26,572 nucleotides of DNA from Bacteroidota bacterium (GTDB taxonomy: Bacteria; Bacteroidota; Bacteroidia; Chitinophagales; Chitinophagaceae). The stretch's first letter is position 1, and each line of letters begins with the position of its first letter. The stretch covers positions 1-26,572 of the forward strand of contig JADJJH010000011.1 in the NCBI GenBank assembly GCA_016706595.1. The letters run 5' to 3'. This document shows, in pieces, positions 1 to 8,481 of the stretch. A program made the translations under genes and the position numbers. Under the pieces are notes generated by a model. That model was not told where the DNA came from, ran no database searches, and saw nothing but the letters and a program-made list of their open reading frames with translations.

Positions 1-1034
1 ATATCTTTCGAAACATCGATGCCTAAGCTGCTGCATTTTCGTAGATATTAGGAAAGTGATCTTACAATTTTTCGATATTCATGTCACGGCAATCGAGGTA
101 GACAAATTCATCACCCAATACTTTGCATTAAATTATCAACAGGCTCGTGCCACAATATCACGAGGAGCTAATGAAAGGCGTGCATCACAGTTTTCATAAA
201 ATCCTCTCCTTGCTATTTCTTAAAATAGCACCATCTCCTCACACGGCTTCTGTAATCAAAAATGTATATCCAGAACCGTTTAACAGGCTCATACAAGGCT
301 ATAGGGTGAAACTGGATAAACTCCATATTTTCTATTCTGCCTTTGCTCGATAAACCATCGCAACGCCATCACGGGCGCTATTTTAGGGTTGGTAGTGATT
401 CCGGTAAACTTGTCCACCCCACCTGTCGCCAACACAGTAACCTTTGATAAAATCTTTTCGGTTTGTTGTGTTTTAAAGGTTTAGTACATACACCCCATAA
501 CATTCAATGTTGGGTGTTACTTTATTAATCAATTTTCCGAGATGATGTTGTGTAATGATATCAATCACAAAGCAATGATCAAGAATTTGAATAGTTAGTT
601 GTTCATGCCCTTGTTGAGTAAAGCGCGCTCCATTTGTTTACGGTGAATATCTTTAGGTGTAAAATTCGGTTTTCGGAATGACCACCTTCCTTACCTAATT
701 TAAAATCGCCACCGATTTCCTTATCAAAAATCAACTCCCCCATTGTATCAGTTCCTTCATTCGCTGAGGGGCTTCCCTTACCACTAATTCAACAATTTCG
801 GCGTTACATAAACCGTCACCGGCAACTAAAGTATCTTGTATATGTTTATCGTAACTATCATCAGAAATTATCAAAAGCAGTGGCTCCACCACCTTGTGCG
901 CGGATGAAGTATTGGTTTCGTCCTCGATGGTTTTGTGAGCATGAGGATTTATGAAATCCGGTCCGACATCGACATCTTCAGTGCATAAGTTAATCCTGCT
1001 ATGCCGAACCTATCACTAACACATCTGTTTGCAT
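1..1034 (-). CDS. nadB: L-aspartate oxidase, 5' part (runs off the window, frameshifted)
   Basis: L-aspartate oxidase is a flavoprotein that oxidises L-aspartate to iminoaspartate, the first step of bacterial de novo NAD synthesis, in the cytoplasm. Reading the minus strand from the ATG at 1034 gives MQTDVLVIG followed by a GxGxxG FAD-binding turn. Next come a KGGGATAF segment (usually KGGIAAV), DSYDKHIQDTL.AGDGLC, ELIQWGVDFDK, a SENRILH.KDIHR segment typical of NadB, the LATGG segment, and MEFIQFHPIALYEP. Near the window edge VYLDCRDM and HFPNIYE match the segment after the arginine-containing active-site region. About 340 of roughly 520 residues are present and the C-terminus lies outside. 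Frame changes occur about every 100-200 bases, so no long single frame exists. NadB is preferred over succinate dehydrogenase flavoprotein or fumarate reductase because of the SENRILH and FPNIY segments. nadD lies about 3 kb away on the same strand. Confidence 0.9.
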
Positions 1035-1120
1035 AGTAAATCTTTGGTAAAAGTAAAAGTAAATTTAAGGTTGATACATTTATTACCACATAAACATCCT
1101 ATTCATTACATTTACCTTCC

Positions 1121-2646
1121 ATGAAATTACCCCCGCTTATATTTGTTTCACCATGTTTTGCGCTCATATGGAATTTGGCAGTTTGCCAAACAAAGCAGGA
1201 TATTCATCTGGAACTGATTCAATACAAATTTCGAAATCAAATCAACAACGAAACAACAAGAAATCAAGTGAATTTGGTGGACAATGGAGGTTTGCAGCAA
1301 TGCATTGAATTACCATGAATAACAATTTACAAATTGCCGAAACGGTGCTAAATGAACGCTATGGCAAAATTGGTTTAGTAACTGGCAAAACAATAGTCGC
1401 TTACCTTCATTAAATGCCGATGCCAATTTGGGTAGATCGTGTGGTAGATCTATGGATCCACATCGGGAACCAATTTGTAACGAAAGGGTTTTGTATAATT
1501 CAATGGACTTATCGTCGCAGGTTTTATTATTTGGATGTGGTTTCAAAAAATGTATCAATCTCAACAAAGTAAACTATGAATTTAGGAGCAGGGCTACTGC
1601 TTAATTTTGCAATTAAAAGATGATATAGCTTTAAGTGTGACACGGTTTTTAGTGTGTTGTTAGCGCGTGAAACCGTAAAAATAAATGAGGCGCTCCAAGC
1701 TTAGCAACGAACAATATCAGTAAACTATAAAATTTTTCGGAACAGAGGAAAAGTTCCTGAGCTGAATGTTGCGCAAATGCTCTCAATAATTGTCAACCGA
1801 TAAGTACAAATTGGGTAGGTGCAAAATCGGACGAAAAAATTTCGTTATTGCAATTAAGGGCTTTTGATGAATTTAGATTTTTGAACAAGAGTTTGATATT
1901 CAAGTACCGAATATCGACATCGCGCAATTATCGGCCTTGCGGACTTGCCCGAAGCCGAAAGTATTTGCATTACGGCTACACAAAATCAATATCGCATGAA
2001 ATATAATGAGTTCGAAACTCAAAATCAGCTCGTAAAATTTATCGATACTAAAAGTGTTCAGTATCCGCAACTTTACCATTTTAGGAAATATTGGTACTAA
2101 TTATTCATCGGTGAATTAGAGACATCATCGGACAAACCTACTATTGGTGAAGTGGTAGTTGGGAATGTGAAAGTAGGTACTAGCGAATTTCCTATTACGC
2201 AACCCATGTAATTATAACACACGTACACGAGCCTTGCAATCCAATATGGCGATAATATTAGAGCGAATGTCGGATAGGTTAAACTTACCCATTTTAAATG
2301 GATATTCGGCGCACCAAATTCAAAGGCAAAGCTTGGATTGGTTTCACAGCAAATTATCATGGATAGTGATAAGCAAAAGTTGAAACAAGATATTTACAAA
2401 GCCATGAAGAAGTAAAAGCATCGGCTCAAAAATACAATGCTGCTAAACGTGCACAAGATGCCGCTCAGCGAGCGCAAGATTTTGCAGTGAACGTTATAGT
2501 ATTGACATGATTAGTACTTTTGAATACACTTCAACCTTAAATAGTTTATTACAACGCAAGTTCAACTGTGTTATCATCAAAGTATGATTTAATATTTAAA
2601 TTGGAAAGTCCTCGATTATTATATGGGTAAACCAATAAAATTATAA
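1121..2646 (+). CDS. TolC family outer membrane efflux protein (frameshifted)
   Basis: This is an outer membrane channel of the TolC family, the exit duct of tripartite efflux or type I secretion systems. The ATG at 1121 begins a signal peptide with a hydrophobic stretch of about 16 residues ending near AVCQT. Then comes the typical start of a TolC domain (QQCIEL..NNLQIAET), the Bacteroidota-type segment LPSLNADANLGRS.GRSMDP, and later LNLDFEQEFDIQ. The second TolC repeat follows with YNEFETQNQLVK, YPQL and LGLTYPIL.NGY, then alanine- and glutamine-rich helices (AAKRAQDAAQRAQDFA) and a C-terminal YYMGKPIKL. Total length is about 508 codons, slightly more than the usual 440-490. At least eight frame changes are needed. 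The stop is 9 bases before the HlyD-family gene, so the two are surely co-transcribed. The exact efflux substrate cannot be inferred. Confidence 0.88.
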
Positions 2647-2655
2647 GCAATCAAC

Positions 2656-3959
2656 ATGACGAATAAGCGAATTTATTGGATGCAGGAATCAGTTTGGGTC
2701 TGTTGGCGTATTCATTCTTTTTACAAAAAGCAGGCATGTTAGGCAGCGATAAGGCTACTAAGGTTGCCATTGAAGAATCAGGCTTACGATATTATTGAAA
2801 CCGTAACCGCTAGCGGAAAATTTACCGGTTTCGGAAGTCAAGGTAAGAATCCGGATGTTTCAGGTGTAAGTACCGACTTATATACATTGAAGAAGGTGAT
2901 AGTGTGTATAAAGGACAAATTTTGGCTACCATCAATGCTACTATTTATCAATCGATGGTGAATAAAGCAAATGCGCAATTAAATCAAACGAAATCGTCGG
3001 TATCAAAAGCGGCGTATTTACCTTACAAGCAAAGCCCAACTCGATCAGGCAAGTTCTACCTACGCACGCAATAGAGATTTGTTTGAAGATAAGTAAGTAG
3101 TGCAGTTGAATTTGAAAGTGCGGAAGCAGCGTATAAAACGGCGCAAGCCAATTACAAGGTAGCGGTTGAAAATATAAAGGGTAACGAATTTGGTGTAGCG
3201 CCGAAGCGAATGTTACCGAGGCTATCCAAACTTTACGCAAAACAACGATATGTGCCCATGGATGGGATTATCCAAACTGTTTATCAAAAAAGGAGAAAGG
3301 GTAGTGGGTACAGCACAAATGGCGGCACCGAAATTATGCGTGTGGCCGACATGAGCAAAATGAAGGTTGATGTAGAAGTAGGCGAAAATGATATTCAAAA
3401 GTAAAATTTGGCGATACAGCAAATATCGAAGTAGAGGCTTATCCAAGTAGAAAGTTCAAGGCTTGGTTGTGCAAATTTCACAATCAAGCACGGCTGATAG
3501 GAGCACAAATGAAGTATTTCATCACTTCCAAATCAAGTTACCAACTATACAGTGAGCGTAAATTATTACCTGAAAGCTATAGCGATTTATTAGCTGTAGA
3601 TTCGCGGCATTCCCCGTTTCGTCGGGCATGTCGGCAAGCGTGAAATACTTACAAAACATCAGTTACAAGTTCTGGCGGTTTCAATTAATGCCGTAACCAC
3701 TCGTGAAGACGAAACGAGTGATGAAAAGAAATCGGCGAGTATAAAAGTATGTTTTTATAGTAAGTGATGAAAATAATGTTTCATTGAAGCAAGTCACTAC
3801 AGGGGTTCAAGATAATCAGTATATTCAAATTTTAACGGATTAAAAGAAGGCGAAAAGGTGGTTGTTGCTCCATTTGGCGCCATAGCACGCACCTTAGCTA
3901 AAGATATGAAAGTGAAAGTAGTTCCTAAAAGATTTGGTTGAGAAGAAGAAGAAGATTAA
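2656..3959 (+). CDS. Efflux periplasmic adaptor subunit, HlyD/MacA family (frameshifted)
   Basis: The periplasmic adaptor (membrane fusion protein) links an inner-membrane exporter to TolC. The protein starts MTNKRIYWM with one N-terminal membrane segment (residues about 7-22). Then come the family's first beta strand and the half-lipoyl motif (TVTASGK, SPDVSG.VTDLY, EEGDSVYKGQILATI). An alpha-hairpin rich in Ala, Gln and Lys follows, then the second half-lipoyl segment (TIYAPMDGII, KKGERVVGTAQMAG) and the beta-barrel (MKVDVEVGENDIQKVKFGDTA). The last part is GLKEGEKVVVAPFGA, ending in an acidic EEEED tail at 3959. The length of about 434 codons fits MacA-like adaptors. In Bacteroidota this adaptor usually precedes a MacB-type ABC permease. 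Here the next gene is nadD on the opposite strand, so the inner-membrane partner is not in the window. The start is chosen by the membrane segment and the short gap to tolC. Confidence 0.9.
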
Positions 3960-4077
3960 GCCATTTAAAGGATTAGGTAATTTCATTAACCCTTAGTGAT
4001 GATAAAATTACCCTTAGCAAGCTTCCTGTTCACCTCTCTTCGAACCACGAACTCCGATTCCCAAACCACGGATTTAA

Positions 4078-4649
4078 TCATTTCTTATAATACCCATTGG
4101 CTTCAATGTCTGTCAAAACCTCATCAGGTAATAAAATCGAATCGATTTATGCTCTTTAATTAAATTTCGAATATAGGATGAAGAGATATCCAATAAGGGT
4201 GCATCAGCCATTTCAATACGTTTACTTAAGCTAATATCAGCTTCATATCCGGGTCGGCGATAAATAATCAAATCGTAATGAGTAATGAGTTGTTTGTAAT
4301 TTTTCCATTTCGTTATATTCTGAAAACTATCACTTCCCATAATCACCTTAAACTGATGTTGGGGATATTTTCCTGTAAATGGGTAAGCGTATCAATGGTA
4401 TACGAAGGCTTGGGTAATGAAAATTCGATATTACTTGCTTTGAATTTTCGTTCACTTTCAATAGCCAAACAGAACCAGATGAAGCCGATGATATTCATTT
4501 AATAAAGTACTGCTTTTTTTTAATGGATTATGTGGCGAAACCACAAACCATATATTATCAACCTTACAATGCGATAATACATGATTGGCTATAATTAAGT
4601 GGCCAATATGAATAGGGTTAAAACTTCCGAAATGAAGTCCGATAATCAT
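4078..4649 (-). CDS. nadD: Nicotinate-nucleotide adenylyltransferase (frameshifted)
   Basis: NadD transfers AMP from ATP to nicotinate mononucleotide, making deamido-NAD, the step after the NadB pathway. From ATG 4649 the protein reads MIIGLHFGSFNPIHIGHL, with the nucleotidyltransferase GxFNPxHxGH signature (T/H-x-x-H type), then VDNIWFVVSPHNPLKK, which is typical of NadD. After a frame break come FSLPKPSYTIDTL, then MGSDSFQN.TKWKNY, IYRRPGYE and the C-terminal signature DAPLLDISSSYIRNLIKEHKSIR. The end, restored with one frame change, reads LTDIEANGYYK and stops at 4078. The 190-codon length matches the family (about 190-200). The gene is convergent with the efflux adaptor gene. A weak TATCTTTA box lies about 55 bases upstream of the start. 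Identification is firm. Confidence 0.93.
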
Positions 4650-4820
4650 TTGCTTATTGCGCGTTACAACTTGGATTGTGATTAATAATGTTTATAATTT
4701 AAAGATAGGTTTAACAATAATACTATGTGATGTGTCGTTTTTTTTTTTCATTTTTAGTATAAATTAAAATTCAATGAAATAAAGATATTTGGTCCGCGCA
4801 GTTGGAAACTTTTTTTAAGA

Positions 4821-5682
4821 CTATTCATTAGGATATTTGTGTTTCCACCTTCGATGTGACCAAACCCAATTCTCAGGCGGCGTTTGATGCTGTCCTCTAA
4901 AAAAACGAACATAGGCTTCTGTAATTTCGCCTTCGTTTGTTTCGCGAGGATGTTCAAATGCCGGTTTCATTTTTATCTCATAGTATCCTCTTTTCAATTT
5001 AATGATTTCACCAAAATAGATAAGGTTATCATATCTGCGAGCTACAAATTCAGGACCTTTAAAAAATGCTGTTTTTCTATGCATAAAATCGTTCCATGAA
5101 ACTCGTTTAGGGTCACTTGGGTTTTGATCGGCGATAAACCCCCACAATGTTTCTTGGTTTTGCAAACTTGCCATTTCTTTTTGCATATCATGCACACGAA
5201 TAAGTTTCATGTTGGCTCTACTTCTTATGGTAAACATCAGTTTGTCGAAAGCTTTATTGGTAAGTGGCATATAAATTCCGGTGAACCTACGAGGCGGATA
5301 CCAGTTACAAATTACGGTTGCCCATTCCCAATTAAATTGGTGCGACATAAATGCTTGTCCGTTACGGTTTTGAGAAGTCATACTTTCAAATACTTCCCAA
5401 TTACAAATCATACGTTTATCGAGTTCCGATTTTGAAATAGAAATGGGTTTAATAGTTTCAACAATATTATCGCAAAGATTTCTTATAGTATCTCTTCGAG
5501 ATTTCTGTGATTTCTTGTTGTGATTTTTCAGGGAATGAAGTTTTTAAATTGTTTAGTACTACTTCTTTGCGATACCCAAAAATGGTAAATAAAACGAAAT
5601 ACAAAAAATCAGCAAGCCAGTATAAAATCCTAAATGGAAGTAAGGAAACTAAGTACAGAAAAAAATACAGAATAGTATACAT
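4821..5682 (-). CDS. Lysophospholipid acyltransferase family protein, LpxL/HtrB type
   Basis: The family transfers secondary acyl chains to lipid A at the inner membrane. The protein starts MYTILYFFLYLVSLLPF, a membrane anchor, and continues LADFLYFVLFTIFGYRKEVVLNNL and SFPEKSQQEITEI. One frame break near 5470 joins this to a long uninterrupted second part beginning WEVFESM. That part contains the catalytic H-x4-E motif (HQFNWEW) and the downstream block FTGIYMPLTNKAFDKLM, both characteristic of the LpxL family. The end is HKYPNE. About 287 codons is the normal length. An upstream in-frame ATG at 5694 overlaps the promoter box at 5692-5699, so the ATG at 5682 is preferred. The gene is divergent from the NTF2-like gene. 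Lipid A acyltransferase is the likely role, but an ornithine-lipid or other lysophospholipid acyltransferase cannot be excluded. Confidence 0.85.
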
Positions 5683-5691
5683 GCTTGTTCG

Positions 5692-5699
5692 CAAAAGTA
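5692..5699 (-). promoter_or_regulatory. Bacteroidota -7 box for the LpxL-type gene
   Basis: TACTTTTG on the minus strand fits the Bacteroidota -7 consensus TAnnTTTG. Its last base is only 9 bases before the ATG at 5682, so the transcript would be leaderless or nearly so. A convincing -33 TTTG is not seen. Confidence 0.5.
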
Positions 5700-5707
5700 A
5701 TACTGAT

Positions 5708-5715
5708 TAGCTTTG
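5708..5715 (+). promoter_or_regulatory. Bacteroidota -7 box for the NTF2-like lipoprotein gene
   Basis: TAGCTTTG fits TAnnTTTG. A TTG at 5685-5687 lies 20 bases upstream, close to the expected spacing for the -33 element. The start codon is 22 bases downstream. This promoter interleaves with the divergent one at 5692-5699. Confidence 0.55.
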
Positions 5716-5737
5716 AATTTTAAAGAAATGAAAATAT

Positions 5738-6271
5738 ATGAATAGGATAATTATTTTGATGTGCATATTGTTTCTATCACAATCGTGCACCTTAACCCGT
5801 ATTCAAAAATCAGGCATCGAAAAACAAAAGATACAAGTAAATATAGATGCATGGCATAAAGCAGCCGCCGAAGCAAAATTTGATGCGTATTTTAATTTGA
5901 TGGCAGAAGATGCTGTTTTTATTGGAACGGATGCTACCGAAAATTGGAATCGCGAGCAATTTATGAAATTTTGCAAACCCTATTTCGATAAGGGCAAAGC
6001 ATGGAATTTTACGGCATTAGAAAGAAATATTTATATGAATCATCAAAACAATCAAGCATGGTTTGATGATTGCTGAATACACAAATGAAAATTTGTAGAG
6101 GATCAGGCGTGATGCGTAAAGAACACGGACAATGGAAAATTGTACATTATGTGCTGTCGATTGACAATACCCAATGATCATACCAAAGAAGTAGTGGGTA
6201 TAAAATCAAATATTGAAAATGAAATGATTGATAGTTTGAAGTTGCAACACTTCAATTTATTATCACGATGA
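5738..6271 (+). CDS. NTF2-like (SnoaL/DUF4440 type) lipoprotein (frameshifted)
   Basis: The N-terminus MNRIIILMCILFLSQSC is a lipoprotein signal peptide with a lipobox (LSQSC), so the mature protein should be lipid-anchored in the envelope. The remainder shows a cone-shaped NTF2-like pattern: a first helix (IDAWHKAAAEAKFDAYFNLMAEDAVFIG), a TDATENWNREQFMKF segment, an aromatic central strand (FTALERNIYM) and the typical closing strands GSGVMRKEHGQWKIVHYVLS. Two or three frame changes after 6065 are needed to reach the stop at 6271, giving about 178 codons. The fold assignment is solid. The function is unknown, because the family includes enzymes and simple ligand-binding proteins and no catalytic residue can be named. 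No operon partner is obvious; pssA follows after 69 bases with its own promoter box. Confidence 0.75.
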
Positions 6272-6323
6272 TGTAGTTTAGTAAAATAGCCAATTCTTTT
6301 CGCGACTCAGTAGCGAATCTGAT

Positions 6324-6331
6324 TATCTTTG
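6324..6331 (+). promoter_or_regulatory. Bacteroidota -7 box for pssA
   Basis: TATCTTTG matches TAnnTTTG exactly and ends 9 bases before the pssA ATG at 6341, so the mRNA would be nearly leaderless. A run of T around 6297-6300 is a weak candidate for the -33 element. Confidence 0.55.
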
Positions 6332-6340
6332 CGCCCACGC

Positions 6341-7098
6341 ATGAAACACCTTCCTAATTTGCTTACCCTTGGCAATCTGTTTTTCGGATGTATGGCCATT
6401 GCTTTTTATTCTTCACTCACAACCCTTCTTGGCTGAAGTAAATGGCGAACAATATTGGATTAAATGGCACTACCCAAGCTTATTATGGAAGCATTTGTAT
6501 TTTAATTGCGGGTATTTTTGATTTATTAGATGGCATGGTAGCACGTTGGTTGGGCGTTACTTCGGCCATCGGTAAAGATTTAGATTCCTTGTCCGGATAT
6601 TGTATCTTTTGGTGTAGCGCCTTCGATGATATTAATGAAAATGCTATGGGCATCTTATATGCAACAACCCAATGCCATGGAAGTTTCCATGTTAAGCATG
6701 TCTCCTGCATTTTTACTGGCTTGCTTTGGTGCTTTACGTTTAGCACGTTTTAATAACTCACCGGCAACCACCTCTTACTTCACTGGCGTTCCCATTCAGG
6801 CCATTGGTTTGGTAGTAGCTTCTTTTCCGTTGATCAATTTTACAATCCATTGGGTATAGGTTTTAAATGCAACAACCTTGGTTGTTGTATATCATCATCG
6901 CTATTTTGTGTTGGTTGATGGTAAGCAAATTAAAAATGTTTACACTTAAAGTATCCTCTTTCACAAAAAAATATTGGGTGCAGTTTGCATGGTTAGCTTA
7001 ACCTTTAATAGCCCTTCCATTTTAAAAATTCTTGCCGTTCCTTTTTCATTTTTATTATACATCGTTTTATCTTTGCCTACAAACCCACTGAAGCATGA
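6341..7098 (+). CDS. pssA: CDP-diacylglycerol--serine O-phosphatidyltransferase (frameshifted)
   Basis: PssA joins CDP-diacylglycerol and serine to phosphatidylserine, the route to phosphatidylethanolamine, in the inner membrane. The start MKHLPNLLTLGNLFFGC is the usual N-terminus of this family. The complete CDP-alcohol phosphotransferase signature D-G-x2-A-R-x8-G-x3-D-x3-D is visible as DGMVARWLG...GKDLDSLS, with its last Asp restored by removing one extra G near 6597. FGALRLARFN and YFTGVPIQAIG follow, both typical of PssA. At least five hydrophobic segments are seen. The end is uncertain because of frame breaks at 6860-7080; the best reading stops in TGA at 7096-7098, overlapping the purS ATG. 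About 252 codons is normal. Confidence 0.9.
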
Positions 7099-7340
7099 TA
7101 TTTACAGCACATATCAACGTAATGCCTTTAAAAGAATTATTAGATCCGCAAGGAAAAGCGGTCAACAACAGTTTGCATAGCTTGGGCATTCAAGCCATAC
7201 AAAATGTGAGAATTGGCAAGCACATTACCCTACAAATTGAAGCCGATAGCAAAGAAGATGCTTTGCACTTTGCCGATACGGCTTGTCATAAAATGTTACA
7301 TAATCCGGTGATGGAGACTTTTAGTATAGTGATTGAATAA
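7095..7340 (+). CDS. purS: Phosphoribosylformylglycinamidine synthase subunit PurS
   Basis: PurS is the small structural subunit of the PurLQS complex that makes formylglycinamidine ribonucleotide in purine synthesis. The 81-residue frame is intact and matches the family throughout: FTAHINVMPLKELLDPQGKAV, then LGIQAIQNVRIGKHITLQIEA, with the characteristic VRIGK motif. The C-terminal ACHKMLHNPVMETFSI part also fits. Its ATG overlaps the probable pssA stop (ATGA), so it is likely translated from the pssA mRNA. purL and purQ are not in this window, which is common in Bacteroidota. Confidence 0.93.
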   Translation: MIFTAHINVMPLKELLDPQGKAVNNSLHSLGIQAIQNVRIGKHITLQIEADSKEDALHFADTACHKMLHNPVMETFSIVIE

Positions 7341-7344
7341 GGTT

Positions 7345-7707
7345 CTACAATCTGCCTCCACTCACAAAACCTTCTTGCAATTTATGAGTAGGGATTTTTT
7401 TGCACGCATCAAATAATTTTATGCTGGTACGTGGAACCTTCTTCTCATATACTCGGTTGTAAATCATGTATACAAAACCCGAACAATCGATTCCTTCTTT
7501 TGTATTGCCACCCAACTTATAGGGTACATTCATCCAAATCGATATTTCATTTTTTAAGCCCTTAGAAATATTTTCTAGAGGATTTGAATTTGTTTGTTCT
7601 TTACTAATATTTTTTCGGGTGCTATTACAAGCAGATAATAATAGTACAAGAAAAATCCCCATGATTATGGTATTTAATTTGATGAAGTTCATATTTGACC
7701 TAATCAT
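7345..7707 (-). CDS. NlpC/P60 family lipoprotein, lacking the catalytic-His region
   Basis: NlpC/P60 proteins are cysteine peptidases that cut cell-wall peptides. The protein has a lipoprotein signal peptide ending LLLSAC, then the domain start WMNVPYKLGGNTKEGIDCSGFV with the catalytic Cys in DCSGF, and VPRTSIKLFDACKKI. After KLQEG it jumps directly to FVSGGRL and stops. Family members have about 45-55 residues between these two points, carrying the catalytic His in an HVGIY-like segment and the third polar residue. Those residues are absent, although the reading frame is open and the C-terminal FV.GGR motif is kept. The domain as written cannot be an active peptidase. The cause is either a real in-frame deletion or a collapsed assembly. 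The start may be the ATG at 7707 or 7692; 7719 is less likely. Confidence 0.82.
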   Translation of the reverse strand: MIRSNMNFIKLNTIIMGIFLVLLLSACNSTRKNISKEQTNSNPLENISKGLKNEISIWMNVPYKLGGNTKEGIDCSGFVYMIYNRVYEKKVPRTSIKLFDACKKIPTHKLQEGFVSGGRL

Positions 7708-7723
7708 TTTGCTGCTCAAGTTA

Positions 7724-7731
7724 TACCTTCG
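7724..7731 (+). promoter_or_regulatory. Possible -7 box (TTCG variant) for the FKBP gene
   Basis: TACCTTCG differs from TAnnTTTG only at the seventh base. It ends 16 bases before the FKBP start. The same TTCG variant precedes hutH, which makes it more believable. No clear -33 element. Confidence 0.35.
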
Positions 7732-7747
7732 CGGTTAAACAACAAAC

Positions 7748-8179
7748 ATGAGTTTATTTGATAAATTGAATCAAGCGAAGCAAGCAAAATATGAAGCGAA
7801 TTTGCAAGAAGGGCTTACCTTTTTAGAAGAAAATAAAAAACGACCGGAAGTAGTTGCGCTTGAAAGTGGCTTGCAATACGAAGTAATTACTATGGGTGAT
7901 GGACCAAAACCATTAGCACGAAATACAGTTACATGTCATTACCACGGTACTTTATTAGATGGAAAAGTTTTTGATAGTTCGGTGCAACGCAATCAGCCGG
8001 CGAGTTTTCCTTTAGATCGGGTAATCTCGGGTTGGACCGAGGCTTTGCAACTTATGCCGGTGGGTAGTAAATGGAAATTATTTTTACCGCCACATCTTGC
8101 CTATGGCGAACAACAAGTAGGGGCGCTAATTGGACCGAATAGTACTTTGATATTTGAAGTAGAATTATTGGGATTTTAA
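7748..8179 (+). CDS. FKBP-type peptidyl-prolyl cis-trans isomerase
   Basis: This protein speeds up proline isomerisation during folding. The 143-residue frame is intact, one of the few in the window. Residues 1-35 form a charged helix (FDKLNQAKQAKYEANLQEGLTFLEEN), like the N-terminal part of FkpA/FklB-type proteins. From residue about 40 comes the FKBP domain: SGLQYEVITMGDGPKP, VTCHYHGTLLDGKVFDSS, then PLDRVISGWTEALQLMPVGSKWKLFLPPHLAYGE and the final STLIFEVELLGF. The active-site aromatic and Asp residues (Y of HYHG, FDSS, W of GWTEA) are present. There is no signal peptide, so it should be cytoplasmic, in the FklB style. It is divergent from the NlpC/P60 gene and followed by tRNA genes. Confidence 0.94.
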   Translation: MSLFDKLNQAKQAKYEANLQEGLTFLEENKKRPEVVALESGLQYEVITMGDGPKPLARNTVTCHYHGTLLDGKVFDSSVQRNQPASFPLDRVISGWTEALQLMPVGSKWKLFLPPHLAYGEQQVGALIGPNSTLIFEVELLGF

Positions 8180-8190
8180 AAATAAATGTC

Positions 8191-8198
8191 TATTTTCG
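8191..8198 (+). promoter_or_regulatory. Possible -7 box (TTCG variant) for tRNA-Ser
   Basis: TATTTTCG lies about 60 bases before tRNA-Ser and just after the FKBP stop. It is one base off TAnnTTTG. Weak on its own. Confidence 0.25.
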
Positions 8199-8257
8199 CT
8201 GCCCAAATAAATTCGGATTGAGTTTATTAGAGATCTTTAAAACAAAATTTAATAGCT

Positions 8258-8346
8258 GGAGAGATGCCTGAGTGGCCGAAAGGAACGGTTTGCTAAATCG
8301 TCGTAGGGGTTAAACCTTACCCAGGGTTCGAATCCCTGTCTCTCCG
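8258..8346 (+). tRNA. tRNA-Ser (anticodon GCT)
   Basis: The 89-base sequence has an acceptor stem GGAGAGA pairing with TCTCTCC, discriminator G, and D-arm GCCTGAGTGGCC. The anticodon loop TTTGCTAAA carries GCT, which reads the AGC and AGT serine codons. A long variable arm is typical of class II tRNA-Ser, and the T-arm contains GGTTCGAATCC. CCA is not encoded. Confidence 0.96.
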
Positions 8347-8387
8347 CTCTTTTGTTTTTTATTATTAGGATTTGTAAAAGTAAAGTT

Positions 8388-8395
8388 TACATTTG
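8388..8395 (+). promoter_or_regulatory. Bacteroidota -7 box for tRNA-Pro
   Basis: TACATTTG matches TAnnTTTG, 12 bases before the tRNA-Pro 5' end. A TTTG at 8371-8374 is 13 bases upstream, closer than the usual 19-20 for a -33 element, so only the -7 part is supported. Confidence 0.5.
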
Positions 8396-8407
8396 CAACC
8401 CTAAGTA

Positions 8408-8481
8408 CGGGAGGTAGTTCAGCTCGGTAGAATATTTGGTTTGGGACCAAGGGGTCGCAGGTTCGAATCCTGTCCTCCCGA
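8408..8481 (+). tRNA. tRNA-Pro (anticodon TGG)
   Basis: The acceptor stem CGGGAGG pairs with CCTCCCG, with discriminator A. The anticodon stem-loop is TTTGG-TTTGGGA-CCAAG with anticodon TGG. The T-arm reads GCAGG-TTCGAAT-CCTGT. The D-loop (AGCTCGGTAGAAT) looks one base shorter than usual, probably another one-base sequencing deletion. CCA is not encoded. Its last bases start the tandem repeat that follows. Confidence 0.93.

Noticed and set aside
2941..3240. Minus-strand 99-codon open frame
   Set aside because: It is the shadow of the HlyD-family gene, whose protein motifs run through this segment on the plus strand.
3976..4012. Inverted repeat GGTAATTT/AAATTACC as terminator between hlyD and nadD
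   Set aside because: Stem of 8 AT-rich pairs with a loop of more than 20 bases and no T-run; too weak.
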